Below are positions 1-6,004 of a DNA stretch of 6,208 nucleotides, piece after piece. The notes under the pieces are model-generated. The model was not told where the DNA came from. It saw only the letters and a list, made by a program, of their open reading frames with translations, and did no database searches. Origin of the DNA: Bacteroidota bacterium (GTDB taxonomy: Bacteria; Bacteroidota; Bacteroidia; Bacteroidales; Paludibacteraceae); assembly GCA_021804525.1 (NCBI GenBank), contig JAJZHJ010000092.1, positions 1 to 6,208 of the forward strand, given 5' to 3'. A program made the position numbers and the translations under genes. The number at the start of each line of letters is the position of its first letter. Position 1 is the first letter of the stretch.

Positions 1-1581
1 GTTGCTCACACCGGGGCATCTTCTCCTGTGAAATCTCCATCAGTTGAGACACATAAAGTGCTTGTGCCGGCAGTTGTGAAGGTTTCTCAATCCGTTCAAC
101 CGGATTCCGTTCATCCAACTATTGCTACTGCGACAAAGGTAGATAATCCAACATGGAAACCTGTAATAAATCAGCTAAATGCACTTGGAAATAGTTCAGG
201 AACGAACGAGTCGCACGATTCTTTCTGGCTGATTTTCTTAAAAGGATTTCTGGGTGGTTTGCTGGCTCTGTTCACACCTTGCGTGTGGCCAATCATTCCA
301 TTGACGGTGAGTTTCTTTCTAAAACGTTCGGCAAATAAACAAAAAGCTAAGCGTGATGCGGGATTATATGGGTTGTCCATCATTGCTATTTATTTAGTGT
401 TAGGCGTTTTGATTACTCTGATTTTTGGAGCAAGTGCTTTGAATAGTCTTTCAACGAATGCTTTTTTTAATCTTTTCTTCTTCGGGCTGCTGATTTTGTT
501 TGCCATCTCTTTCTTTGGTGCTTTCGAGTTGACATTGCCGGCTTCGTGGACTACCAAATTAGATAATAAAGCAGAATCAACTTCGGGCATTGTAAGTATT
601 TTGTTGATGGCATTTACGTTGGCATTGGTTTCGTTTTCTTGCACAGGACCAATCATTGGTACGCTTCTAGTCGATGTAGCCGTTAATGGATCGTATCTTG
701 GGCCTGCCATTGGAATGTTTGGATTTGCACTGGCATTGGCTGTCCCATTCATGCTTTTTGCTATGTTTCCGATGTGGCTCAAATCGATGCCTAAATCAGG
801 TGGTTGGCTTAATTCGGTAAAGGTGGTGTTGGGTTTTCTGGAGTTAGCCTTAGCGTTGAAATTCTTTTCGGTTGCTGATTTAGCATATGGTTGGAGACTC
901 CTCGATCGTGAAGTCTTCCTTGTTCTTTGGATCACTATTTTCACGTTATTAGGTTTTTATTTATTGGGGAAAATCAAATTTGCTCACGATAGTGATGTGA
1001 AGCATGTTTCTGTAATCCGGCTCTTTTTGTCGATTGTTGCTTTTGCTTTTGCGTTATATATGGTACCTGGTTTGTGGGGTGCTCCGTTGAAAGCGATTAG
1101 CGCCTTTGCCCCGCCACTCTATACACAAGATTTTAATTTAAATCCTCAGTCGGAACATACGGTTTATAACGATTACGACAAGGCATTAGAAGCCGCCACT
1201 TTGCAAGATAAACCGTTGTTGATTGATTTTACCGGTTTTGGTTGTGTAAATTGCCGTAAAATGGAAGCTTCCGTCTGGACTGATCCCAAAGTGAAGCAAT
1301 TGATGAATGAGCGATTTATTGTCGTTTCGCTTTATGTGGACGATAAAGCATCGCTTCCTCAACCGATAGAAGTGACTGAGAATGGACGCACTTCACTGTT
1401 AACAACTGTAGGCGACAAATGGAGCTATTTCCAGCGATCTAAATTCGGTGCGAATGCACAACCTTTTTATGTTATTGTTGATGCCCAAGGTAACCCTCTT
1501 ACTGGATCATTTTCGTTTACCGAGGAACCTGAAAAGTTTGTAGAATTCTTAAAAGCAGGACTGAAACATAATATGCAATAG
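1..1581 (+). CDS. DsbD-like thiol:disulfide interchange protein, 5'-partial
   Basis: Inner-membrane reductant conductor of the DsbD/CcdA type: it takes electrons from cytoplasmic thioredoxin and passes them through membrane cysteines to a periplasmic thioredoxin-like domain. The frame is open to base 1, so the GTG at 28 is not the true start; the visible N-terminal stretch is a Ser/Val/Thr/Pro-rich linker, probably following an unseen DsbD-alpha-like domain. Counting from the GTG codon, about eight membrane segments span residues 66-350. The two conserved membrane cysteines are C85 (in FTPCVWPIIPLTVSFF) and C205 (in SFSCTGPIIG). The C-terminal thioredoxin-like domain (about 375-517) carries the active site GFGCVNCRKM with C406 and C409, and a cis-Pro candidate at P479 (AQPFYVIVD). 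All redox cysteines of the visible part are intact. The gene is followed by a 295-bp gap before cydA. Family assignment is firm; the physiological partner (periplasmic thiol proteins or cytochrome c maturation) cannot be told from this window. Confidence 0.93.
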   Translation, partial: VAHTGASSPVKSPSVETHKVLVPAVVKVSQSVQPDSVHPTIATATKVDNPTWKPVINQLNALGNSSGTNESHDSFWLIFLKGFLGGLLALFTPCVWPIIPLTVSFFLKRSANKQKAKRDAGLYGLSIIAIYLVLGVLITLIFGASALNSLSTNAFFNLFFFGLLILFAISFFGAFELTLPASWTTKLDNKAESTSGIVSILLMAFTLALVSFSCTGPIIGTLLVDVAVNGSYLGPAIGMFGFALALAVPFMLFAMFPMWLKSMPKSGGWLNSVKVVLGFLELALALKFFSVADLAYGWRLLDREVFLVLWITIFTLLGFYLLGKIKFAHDSDVKHVSVIRLFLSIVAFAFALYMVPGLWGAPLKAISAFAPPLYTQDFNLNPQSEHTVYNDYDKALEAATLQDKPLLIDFTGFGCVNCRKMEASVWTDPKVKQLMNERFIVVSLYVDDKASLPQPIEVTENGRTSLLTTVGDKWSYFQRSKFGANAQPFYVIVDAQGNPLTGSFSFTEEPEKFVEFLKAGLKHNMQ

Positions 1582-1602
1582 TATATAAAGTTATGGAGGT
1601 TT

Positions 1603-1707
1603 ATGATTGCAGTATCCTGTTTTTGTTGTTTTCTTCTTCTGTTGCCTAATCAAGGAATAAAACTTCATGTACAAATTGCTCCAGTCAAACGGTTTGGTCT
1701 ATTTTAG
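1603..1707 (+). CDS. Possible 34-residue small ORF (doubtful)
   Basis: A short ATG-to-TAG frame just after the DsbD-like gene. Its product would begin MIAVSCFCCFLLLLP, a short hydrophobic, cysteine-rich stretch resembling a signal or membrane segment, followed by about 19 mostly polar or basic residues. A GGAGG lies at 1595-1599, only 3 nt before the ATG, which is closer than a normal Shine-Dalgarno spacing; such sites are in any case little used in Bacteroidota. I do not recognise the sequence. It may be chance, or the 5' remnant of a lost gene. Recorded only because it is the sole start-to-stop frame with any protein-like character in this gap. Confidence 0.12.
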   Translation: MIAVSCFCCFLLLLPNQGIKLHVQIAPVKRFGLF

Positions 1708-1708
1708 A

Positions 1709-1746
1709 TGCTTTTTCAAAAATGGTACTTGTTTTGTAGAAAAGCA
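1709..1746. repeat. Nested AT-rich inverted repeat downstream of the DsbD-like gene
   Basis: Outer arms TGCTTTT (1709-1715) and AAAAGCA (1740-1746) are perfectly complementary. Inside them CAAAA (1717-1721) pairs with TTTTG (1732-1736) around a 10-nt loop. It could form a weak transcript hairpin ending the upstream gene, but it lacks a GC-rich stem and a clean following T-run, so a terminator call is not justified. It lies immediately upstream of the predicted cydA promoter. Confidence 0.3.
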
Positions 1747-1755
1747 ATGATAAAT

Positions 1756-1786
1756 TTTGATTTTCAAAGATCGCCAATTATCTTTG
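1756..1786 (+). promoter_or_regulatory. Predicted cydAB promoter (Bacteroidota -33/-7 type)
   Basis: TTTG at 1756-1759 and TATCTTTG at 1779-1786 are separated by exactly 19 nt, matching the known Bacteroidota primary-sigma consensus TTTG-N19-21-TAnnTTTG. Transcription would be expected to start near 1793, giving a leader of about 84 nt before the cydA ATG. It is correctly oriented and the only gene downstream is cydA, so it probably drives the cydAB transcript. No comparable full match was noticed elsewhere in this gap. Confidence 0.6.
1765..1786. promoter_or_regulatory. Operator-like inverted repeat overlapping the cydA -7 element
   Basis: CAAAGAT (1765-1771) and ATCTTTG (1780-1786) form a perfect 7-bp inverted repeat with an 8-nt spacer. 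The right arm is nearly the whole -7 element, and partial symmetry continues outward (TTT before, GAAA after a GT insertion). The 22-bp dyad has the size expected for a dimeric helix-turn-helix regulator. It does not match the FNR consensus TTGAT-N4-ATCAA, so no regulator is named. Binding here would block RNA polymerase. Confidence 0.35.
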
Positions 1787-1797
1787 TGAAACTTTTT

Positions 1798-1811
1798 AAT
1801 CATTTCTGATT
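1798..1811. promoter_or_regulatory. Inverted repeat in the cydA leader
   Basis: AATCA-TTTC-TGATT is a perfect 5-bp dyad with a 4-nt spacer, lying just after the predicted transcription start. The 5-4-5 geometry is that of a CRP/FNR-family half-site pair, but the bases differ from the FNR consensus. It may be a secondary operator or coincidence in AT-rich DNA. Confidence 0.2.
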
Positions 1812-1876
1812 GAAAGTATTCATTCTTAGGCTTTAATTTGCGAGAATTACAGCTATTCATTTAAATCATTTATTAC

Positions 1877-3433
1877 ATGGGAACACTTGATTTATCGATT
1901 ATTGATTGGTCGCGTGCGCAATTTGCAGTCACGGCATTATACCATTGGCTTTCGGTTCCGCTCACATTAAGCCTTGGTTTCATCATGGCGGTAATGGAGA
2001 CGCTCTATTATCGTACTGGAAATGAAGAGTGGAAACGAATGACTAAGTTTTGGATGCATTTGTTTGCCGCCAATTTTGTGCTTGGCATTGCTGGTGGTAT
2101 TATTCTTGAATTTCAGTTTGGTACCAATTGGTCGAACTACAGTTGGTTGGTGGGCGATATCTTTGGTGCTCCATTGGCCATCGAAGGAATTATGGCATTC
2201 TTTTTAGAGTCCACTTTCTTTGTGGTGATGATTTTTGGCTGGAATAAAACTAGCAAGGGATTCCATTTGGTCTCCACATGGTTAACATGGGTTGGAGCTA
2301 CTCTTTCAGCTTTGTGGATTTTGGTCGCCAATGCATGGATGCAATATCCCACTGGAACCTTTTTCAATATTGATACGGTGCGTAACGAAATGACCAGCTT
2401 CTCGGCTGTGTTGTTTTCTCCGGTAGCCATGTCTAAATTCTTTCACACTGTGACTTCGTCATGGATTGTAGGTGCCGCATTCGTGATTGGTGTCAGTTCA
2501 TGGTATTTATTGAAGAAACGTAATATCGAATTTTCTCACAAAAGTATTCTCATAGCTTCTGTCTTTGGGTTAGCCGGTATTTTGTTGACAATCTTCACCG
2601 GCGATTCGTCCGCGTATCAAGTGGCTCAAAAACAACCAATGAAGTTGGCTGCCATGGAAGGACTTTATCATGGCAAAAATGGTACTAGTCTTATTGCTTT
2701 TGGTGTGTTGAATCCTGAAAAAAAAGTATATAACGATTCGATACCTCCGTTCCTTTTCAAAATGTCCATTCCTGATGGCCTTTCGTGGTTGGCGTATCAT
2801 CATTTACATGCTTTTGTGCCAGGTGTTCAGGATCTGTTAGATGGAAGCTATTTGTTGACTATGGCTAATGGAGAACAGATTAAACCATTGACAACCGATG
2901 AGAAATTGACTTTTGGTCGCATGTCGCATCAGGCTATGATCGATTATCGCCTGGCTAAAAAGGATAAAAACGATTCGTTGATGTCGGTTAACAGAGCGAT
3001 TTTCGATGCCACCTCTCCTTATTTCGGCTATGGGTATGTGAAAACAAAAACGCAATTGGTTCCCAACGTGCCGCTTACATTCTATGCATTTCATTTTATG
3101 GTTATTTTTGGTGGCTTCTTCTTGCTCTTTTTCGCTCTTTTGCTCTATTTCCGCCGAAAGATTCAAAATATGAAATGGCTTTTGTGGTTGGGGATTTTCT
3201 CTATTCCGCTGGCTTATTTAACCTCTTTTTCGGGATGGATTGTTGCCGAAGTCGGTAGGCAGCCCTGGGCTATTCAGGATTTGTTGCCAACTTTTGCGGC
3301 TGTTTCCAATGTGCCGGTTAGCTCCATCAAAACAACGCTGACCATTTTTGTGCTCATTTATACTGTTTTTTTTATTACTATTGTTGGTGTCATGACCCGC
3401 GAAATCCGCAAAGGGCCTGAAAGCATCAAATAA
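1877..3433 (+). CDS. cydA: Cytochrome bd quinol oxidase subunit I
   Basis: Heme-bearing subunit of the cytochrome bd terminal oxidase, which oxidises membrane quinol (menaquinol in most Bacteroidota) and reduces O2 to water with high affinity. At 518 aa it is full length (E. coli CydA 522 aa). The start is supported by alignment of SRAQFAVTALYHWLSVPLTL with the E. coli N-terminus; the upstream bases are AT-rich with no Shine-Dalgarno. Visible ligands are H23 (E. coli H19), H190 in KFFHTV (H186, heme b558), M408 (M393, heme b558) and E458 in VAEVGRQPW (E445). Conserved E103 and E111 (AIEG, LEST) match E99/E107, and R461 matches R448. The quinol loop has GDSSAYQVAQKQPMKLAAMEG, with K256 and E261 equal to K252 and E257; the long loop up to about residue 398 is of the long (E. 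coli-like) kind by length. One oddity: H406 occupies the position of E. coli R391. cydB follows after 58 bp. Confidence 0.97.
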   Translation: MGTLDLSIIDWSRAQFAVTALYHWLSVPLTLSLGFIMAVMETLYYRTGNEEWKRMTKFWMHLFAANFVLGIAGGIILEFQFGTNWSNYSWLVGDIFGAPLAIEGIMAFFLESTFFVVMIFGWNKTSKGFHLVSTWLTWVGATLSALWILVANAWMQYPTGTFFNIDTVRNEMTSFSAVLFSPVAMSKFFHTVTSSWIVGAAFVIGVSSWYLLKKRNIEFSHKSILIASVFGLAGILLTIFTGDSSAYQVAQKQPMKLAAMEGLYHGKNGTSLIAFGVLNPEKKVYNDSIPPFLFKMSIPDGLSWLAYHHLHAFVPGVQDLLDGSYLLTMANGEQIKPLTTDEKLTFGRMSHQAMIDYRLAKKDKNDSLMSVNRAIFDATSPYFGYGYVKTKTQLVPNVPLTFYAFHFMVIFGGFFLLFFALLLYFRRKIQNMKWLLWLGIFSIPLAYLTSFSGWIVAEVGRQPWAIQDLLPTFAAVSNVPVSSIKTTLTIFVLIYTVFFITIVGVMTREIRKGPESIK

Positions 3434-3464
3434 GGTAGGGTAGGAGCTTGTGTTTAATTGTCTG

Positions 3465-3477
3465 ACTTATAATAAGT
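3465..3477. repeat. 13-bp palindrome between cydA and cydB
   Basis: ACTTAT-a-ATAAGT is a perfect 6-bp dyad around one central base, 14 nt before the cydB ATG, in an A-rich stretch. It might affect translation initiation or mRNA stability of cydB, but an AT-only palindrome of this length can arise by chance. No terminator-like stem exists between the two genes, which fits cotranscription. Confidence 0.25.
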
Positions 3478-3491
3478 AAAAAATAAATACG

Positions 3492-4637
3492 ATGGATTAC
3501 GCATTTTTTCAAGCCTATTGGTGGTTTTTGGTATCGTTACTCGGGGCATTGCTGGTGTTCTTGTTCTTTGTGCAAGGAGGTCAGACATTGCTCTATACTA
3601 TTGGTAAAACCGAGCAAGAACGTACCATGTTGGTCAACTCGTTGGGACGTAAATGGGATATCACTTTCACTACGTTGGTGACATTTGGCGGTGCAGCGTT
3701 TGCTTCTTTTCCACTGTTTTATGCAACCAGCTTTGGTGGTGCATACTGGCCGTGGATGTTGCTCCTTGTGTGTTTTGTGTTGCAAGCGGTGTCGTACGAA
3801 TGGCGAACAAAAGCCGGTAATATTTTTGGGCATAAAATGTTTGAAACCTTTCTGTTTATTAATGGTTTCGGCGGATTAATCCTGTTTGGCATTGCCGTCG
3901 GAACGTTTTTCACTGGGAGTGATTTCACGGTTAATAAAGGTGATTTGACGCAATTGGCAATGCCGGTCATTTCTACATGGCACACACCGTGGCATGGATT
4001 AGAAGCGGTATTGAATGTACGCAACTTGTTGCTTGGCTTTTCTATCTTTTTCTTAGCACGGGTTTTAGGCAGCCTCTATTTTATCAATAATATAGCCGAC
4101 GATATGATTGTGAAACGCTCACGAAAGCAGGTTTTGCGCGATGCCATTGCTTTTCTGGTTATGTTTCTCCCGTTTCTTGTATGGACGTTCTTTAGTCAAG
4201 GATTTGCTGTGCAGCCTGATAGTGGTGTTGTCTTTTTAGAAAAAGGCAAATACTTTTTCAATTTCATTCAGATGCCGTTGGTTGGATTGCTCTTCTTGGT
4301 GGGCGTGGTGTCGTTGCTTTATGGCATCTTTTTGGGCGCTTTCTCAAAATCGAGCACCAAAGGAATCTGGTTTGCCGGTATTGGCTCAGTTCTAGCTGTG
4401 TTGACGCTGTTGCTGAACATCGGCTACAATAACACCTCGTTTTACCCTTCCATCTACGATCTGCAGAGTTCATTGACCATATTCAACAGTTCTTCTAGCT
4501 TCTTCACGCTAAAAGTGATGAGCGTTGTTTCGTTGCTTATTCCATTTGTGTTGGCTTACATTGTTTATGTTTGGCGGGTGATGGACAAAAAGCAAATAGA
4601 CAAAGCAGAAATGGATGAAGATAACGTAAAATACTGA
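3492..4637 (+). CDS. cydB: Cytochrome bd quinol oxidase subunit II
   Basis: Heme-free structural partner of CydA in the cytochrome bd oxidase. The 381-aa length is normal (E. coli CydB 379 aa). The protein is very hydrophobic, with about nine membrane segments spaced along its length. The family motif LGRKWD (W55, D56) corresponds to E. coli HWD (W57, D58), and the C-terminal signature YPSIYDLQSSLTIFNSSSSFFTLKVM corresponds to the E. coli MPSSTMMNASLTMWDATSSQLTLNVM region. Where E. coli has GFDMG with Asp29, this protein reads VQGGQT (residues 27-32), as I recall from Bacteroidota CydB, so that acidic residue is absent. The ATG at 3492 follows an A-rich, Shine-Dalgarno-free leader and the N-terminus YAFFQAYWWFLV aligns with YEVLRFIWWLLV. 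Same strand as cydA, 58 bp apart, almost certainly one operon. No CydX-like small peptide frame and no cydDC genes follow within the window. Confidence 0.95.
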   Translation: MDYAFFQAYWWFLVSLLGALLVFLFFVQGGQTLLYTIGKTEQERTMLVNSLGRKWDITFTTLVTFGGAAFASFPLFYATSFGGAYWPWMLLLVCFVLQAVSYEWRTKAGNIFGHKMFETFLFINGFGGLILFGIAVGTFFTGSDFTVNKGDLTQLAMPVISTWHTPWHGLEAVLNVRNLLLGFSIFFLARVLGSLYFINNIADDMIVKRSRKQVLRDAIAFLVMFLPFLVWTFFSQGFAVQPDSGVVFLEKGKYFFNFIQMPLVGLLFLVGVVSLLYGIFLGAFSKSSTKGIWFAGIGSVLAVLTLLLNIGYNNTSFYPSIYDLQSSLTIFNSSSSFFTLKVMSVVSLLIPFVLAYIVYVWRVMDKKQIDKAEMDEDNVKY

Positions 4638-4642
4638 TTTAT

Positions 4643-4666
4643 TCAAACGTTTGAGAATGAGATTCT
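4643..4666. repeat. Overlapping palindromes after cydB
   Basis: TCAAACGTTTGA (4643-4654) is a perfect 12-bp palindrome beginning 6 bp after the cydB stop. It shares its last base with a second dyad, AGAAT-gag-ATTCT (4654-4666). Neither is GC-rich or followed by a T-run, so a Rho-independent terminator is not evident. They may act as weak 3' stem structures for the cydAB message or as a protein-binding site. The 110-bp stretch to the transposase remnant otherwise shows no gene. Confidence 0.3.
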
Positions 4667-4756
4667 AAATGGCGCCTTCGCTAAATAAAACAATCCTCTG
4701 CTAGATACAATCAATCAAAATCGAACATTAAAACGGGTGATTATTAATTGCGAAAA

Positions 4757-5489
4757 CCAGGCGCCATGTGCGTGCTCCATACCTGGGGACAGAACCTGAG
4801 TTTGCATCCCCACATCCATTGCATTGTTCCTGCCGTGGGCATTACGCCCCGTGGCGAGATTAAACATATTGGCAACCAAGCTAAATGCCTCTATCCGGTA
4901 CGTATGCTCAGCACCTGTTTCTGGGTAAACTCCTTGAACATCTCAAACAAAACCTCAAAAAGAAAAATCTGTTCACCGTTCACCAATAGACTATTGATCG
5001 CTGTATGCCACGACCTGGTGGTTTACGGAGAACCTTCACTGGGCAATGCTTAGCAAGTAGTGAATTATCTGGGACAATACACCCATCCGGTAGCCATTAC
5101 GAACTCGCGTATCAAAAACATGGACAGCAATGGTGTTACTTTCTCTTACAAGGATTACTCGGACAATGCCAATCAGAACTCATGACCCTCTCGGGAGTGG
5201 AGTTTCTCAGGCGCTTTGCTATGCACATCCTGCTCCGTGGCTTTGTAAAGATACGTTACGTTGGCATTCTCACCAGTGCTTACAGGGAGCAAGTCAAATC
5301 TCTGAAAAGTAACCGGATATCTTCCAACTGACTGAAACCCGTCAGCAGCGTACAATTCGTCTCACTGGATTTGATCCCTGCAAATGCCCACGCTGTAAAA
5401 CAGGAACCTTACATCCTGTAGAGCTTTTGCCCCGTATCCGTTCGCCTGACGATGTGTTTTATCCACGAACAACGCACCGTACTCTGTAA
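4757..5489 (+). pseudogene. IS91-family (Y2/HUH) transposase, 5'-truncated and frameshifted
   Basis: Remnant of a rolling-circle transposase of the IS91/IS801/IS1294 family. Family hallmarks survive in pieces. GAMCVLHTWGQNLSLHPHIHCIVP contains the HUH metal motif HIH (4811-4819). YLGQYTHPVAI (5066-5098) holds the paired catalytic tyrosines in YxxxY spacing. MTLSGVEFLRRFAMHIL and RGFVKIRYVGILTSAYREQVK (about 5182-5300) are the conserved C-terminal core, and CKCPRCKTGTLHPVELLPRIRSP (about 5379-5450) is the cysteine-rich tail, ending at TAA 5487-5489. The pieces lie in different frames: shifts near 4918, between 4987 and 5010, near 5182 and near 5308, plus TAG stops at 4987-4989 and 5051-5053. 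Nothing before about 4757 resembles the family, so the N-terminal half, including its zinc-binding domain, is missing. It cannot make an active enzyme. The family call is strong; the exact shift positions are approximate because they were found by eye. Confidence 0.88.
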
Positions 5490-5548
5490 TTTATGCCTCT
5501 AAAAGCCCTGTTAGCGAATAGTGACGGCTATTGTTTTGCCTATGCTGT

Positions 5549-5570
5549 AGCAAAAACCGCTGTTTTTGCT
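5549..5570. repeat. 8-bp-stem hairpin followed by T-run
   Basis: AGCAAAAA (5549-5556) and TTTTTGCT (5563-5570) are perfectly complementary around a 6-nt loop, CCGCTG, and are followed by G then TTTTT. It lies about 60 bp after the transposase stop on the same strand and could be its terminator, although the stem is A/T-dominated. Confidence 0.4.
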
Positions 5571-5588
5571 GTTTTTAGTATCTTTTTT

Positions 5589-5624
5589 AGCTGTATTCTT
5601 GTAGAAATTCTACTGCTGACAGCT
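5589..5624. repeat. Nested inverted repeat (cruciform-like)
   Basis: Outer arms AGCTGT (5589-5594) and ACAGCT (5619-5624) enclose an inner near-palindrome GTAGAA-a-TTCTAC (5601-5613). The two paired blocks are separated by unpaired 6-nt and 5-nt flanks, giving one 36-nt structure with an internal bulge. It is followed by a C/T-rich tract (CTCTTTTTCTTTTTTCTG). Possible roles are a second terminator stem or a subterminal recognition structure of the IS. Confidence 0.4.
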
Positions 5625-5745
5625 CTCTTTTTCTTTTTTCTGTCTTTTCCATACTGCGACAACTCAACAAAACAGGTCGCTTTCTCCATAACTAATTTTC
5701 TTCTCCACGTTCGTTGAATCAAGCACCTGCAAACGGGAATACGGT

Positions 5746-5961
5746 TCAACCGACGCTTCCTTGCTGGGTCGTTCCGACCGCAGGAAGCCTAAGTATTAGG
5801 GGCATACTTTTTTTCTTTTGTCCAAAATTTGAATTGAAACCAACTTCAATTAGGTCGCCAACTTTTAAGTCCGCCCTTGTCCCATGAAGAAAAGTCTGAG
5901 AAAAAGCAGTTGGACTTAGTCCTTTTAATTTGTTGTCGTCTTTGTTGTTTTTTATAGTCAT
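5746..5961 (-). pseudogene. arr: Rifampin ADP-ribosyltransferase (Arr), 3'-truncated
   Basis: Arr inactivates rifamycins by ADP-ribosylation using NAD+. The first 51 codons (5961 down to about 5809) match the family N-terminus: LSPTAFSQTFLHGTRADLKVGD followed by LIEVGFNSNFGQKKK, comparable to known Arr GPFYHGTKANLAIGDLL. H26 in FLHGT is the catalytic-triad His. After K51 the expected AKYVYFTATL-type continuation is replaced by SMPLILRLPAVGTTQQGSVG and a stop, encoded by the hairpin DNA at 5755-5800. About 90 residues of a normal ~140-aa Arr, including the other two catalytic-triad positions (Tyr and Asp), are gone, so the product cannot be active. The ATG at 5961 is preceded by an AT-rich, Shine-Dalgarno-free leader. 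The gene lies 125 bp downstream of an AraC-family gene on the same strand. The family call rests on a short but distinctive motif. Confidence 0.75.
5755..5800. repeat. Tandem hairpins next to the arr junction; candidate ori-type IS end
   Basis: A compound hairpin has outer arms GCTTCCT (5755-5761) and AGGAAGC (5782-5788) and an inner perfect stem GGTCG-ttc-CGACC (5767-5779). Directly abutting it is a second dyad CCTAA-gta-TTAGG (5788-5800). Together they fill 46 bp that end within about 8 bp of the point where arr homology begins. This GC-rich structured block differs from its AT-rich surroundings and is what one would expect of an end recognised as folded single-stranded DNA by an HUH transposase. 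A dispersed REP-like repeat is an alternative explanation. Confidence 0.45.
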
Positions 5962-6004
5962 AACTGATATTTAATTGTCTTCACTTTTGAGATTTAGTCA
6001 GTAG

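Larger units (their letters stand above)
5490..5808. other. Non-coding, hairpin-rich DNA between transposase and arr; probable IS 3' end
   Basis: No protein-like frame is seen in this 319-bp stretch; the open frames present are T-rich or Lys/Arg-rich and look like chance. It contains at least four separate inverted repeats (listed individually) and T-runs. Its left edge is the transposase stop and its right edge is where arr homology ends, so the simplest reading is that it is the 3' flank and terminus of the IS91-like element. In IS91 the end downstream of the transposase is the replication-origin (ori-IS) end and carries subterminal secondary structure. That it belongs to the IS is inference from position and structure, not from a recognised terminal sequence. 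Confidence 0.45.

Noticed and set aside
390..944. A 184-codon minus-strand open frame within the DsbD-like gene
   Set aside because: It is fully antisense to a well-conserved membrane-protein gene, and its Lys/Asn/Ala-rich composition is the usual mirror of hydrophobic codons; no motif is recognisable.
2137..3166. Several minus-strand open frames within cydA
   Set aside because: All are antisense to a complete cydA with intact ligands and show no family features.
3537..4473. Open frames on both strands inside cydB
   Set aside because: They overlap a conserved full-length cydB and look like shadow frames; the + frame at 3685-3879 is only the shifted reading of cydB.
4638..4756. A CydX-like small subunit gene after cydB
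   Set aside because: The only ATG frame noticed (11 codons from 4669) is polar and too short; nothing resembles a single-helix CydX peptide.
5493..5717. A 74-codon plus-strand frame of Phe/Leu-rich character
   Set aside because: The hydrophobicity comes from T-runs; no likely start context and no recognisable similarity, so not called as a membrane protein.
5540..5749. A 69-codon minus-strand frame in the hairpin-rich stretch
   Set aside because: It is Lys/Arg-rich, crosses two hairpins and matches nothing I recognise; best seen as chance in IS-end DNA.
5549..5800. Repeated hairpins as a possible CRISPR array or integron attC cluster
   Set aside because: The stems have different sequences and spacing, there is no direct repeat unit, and no attC core sites (GTTRRRY/RYYYAAC pairs) are evident.
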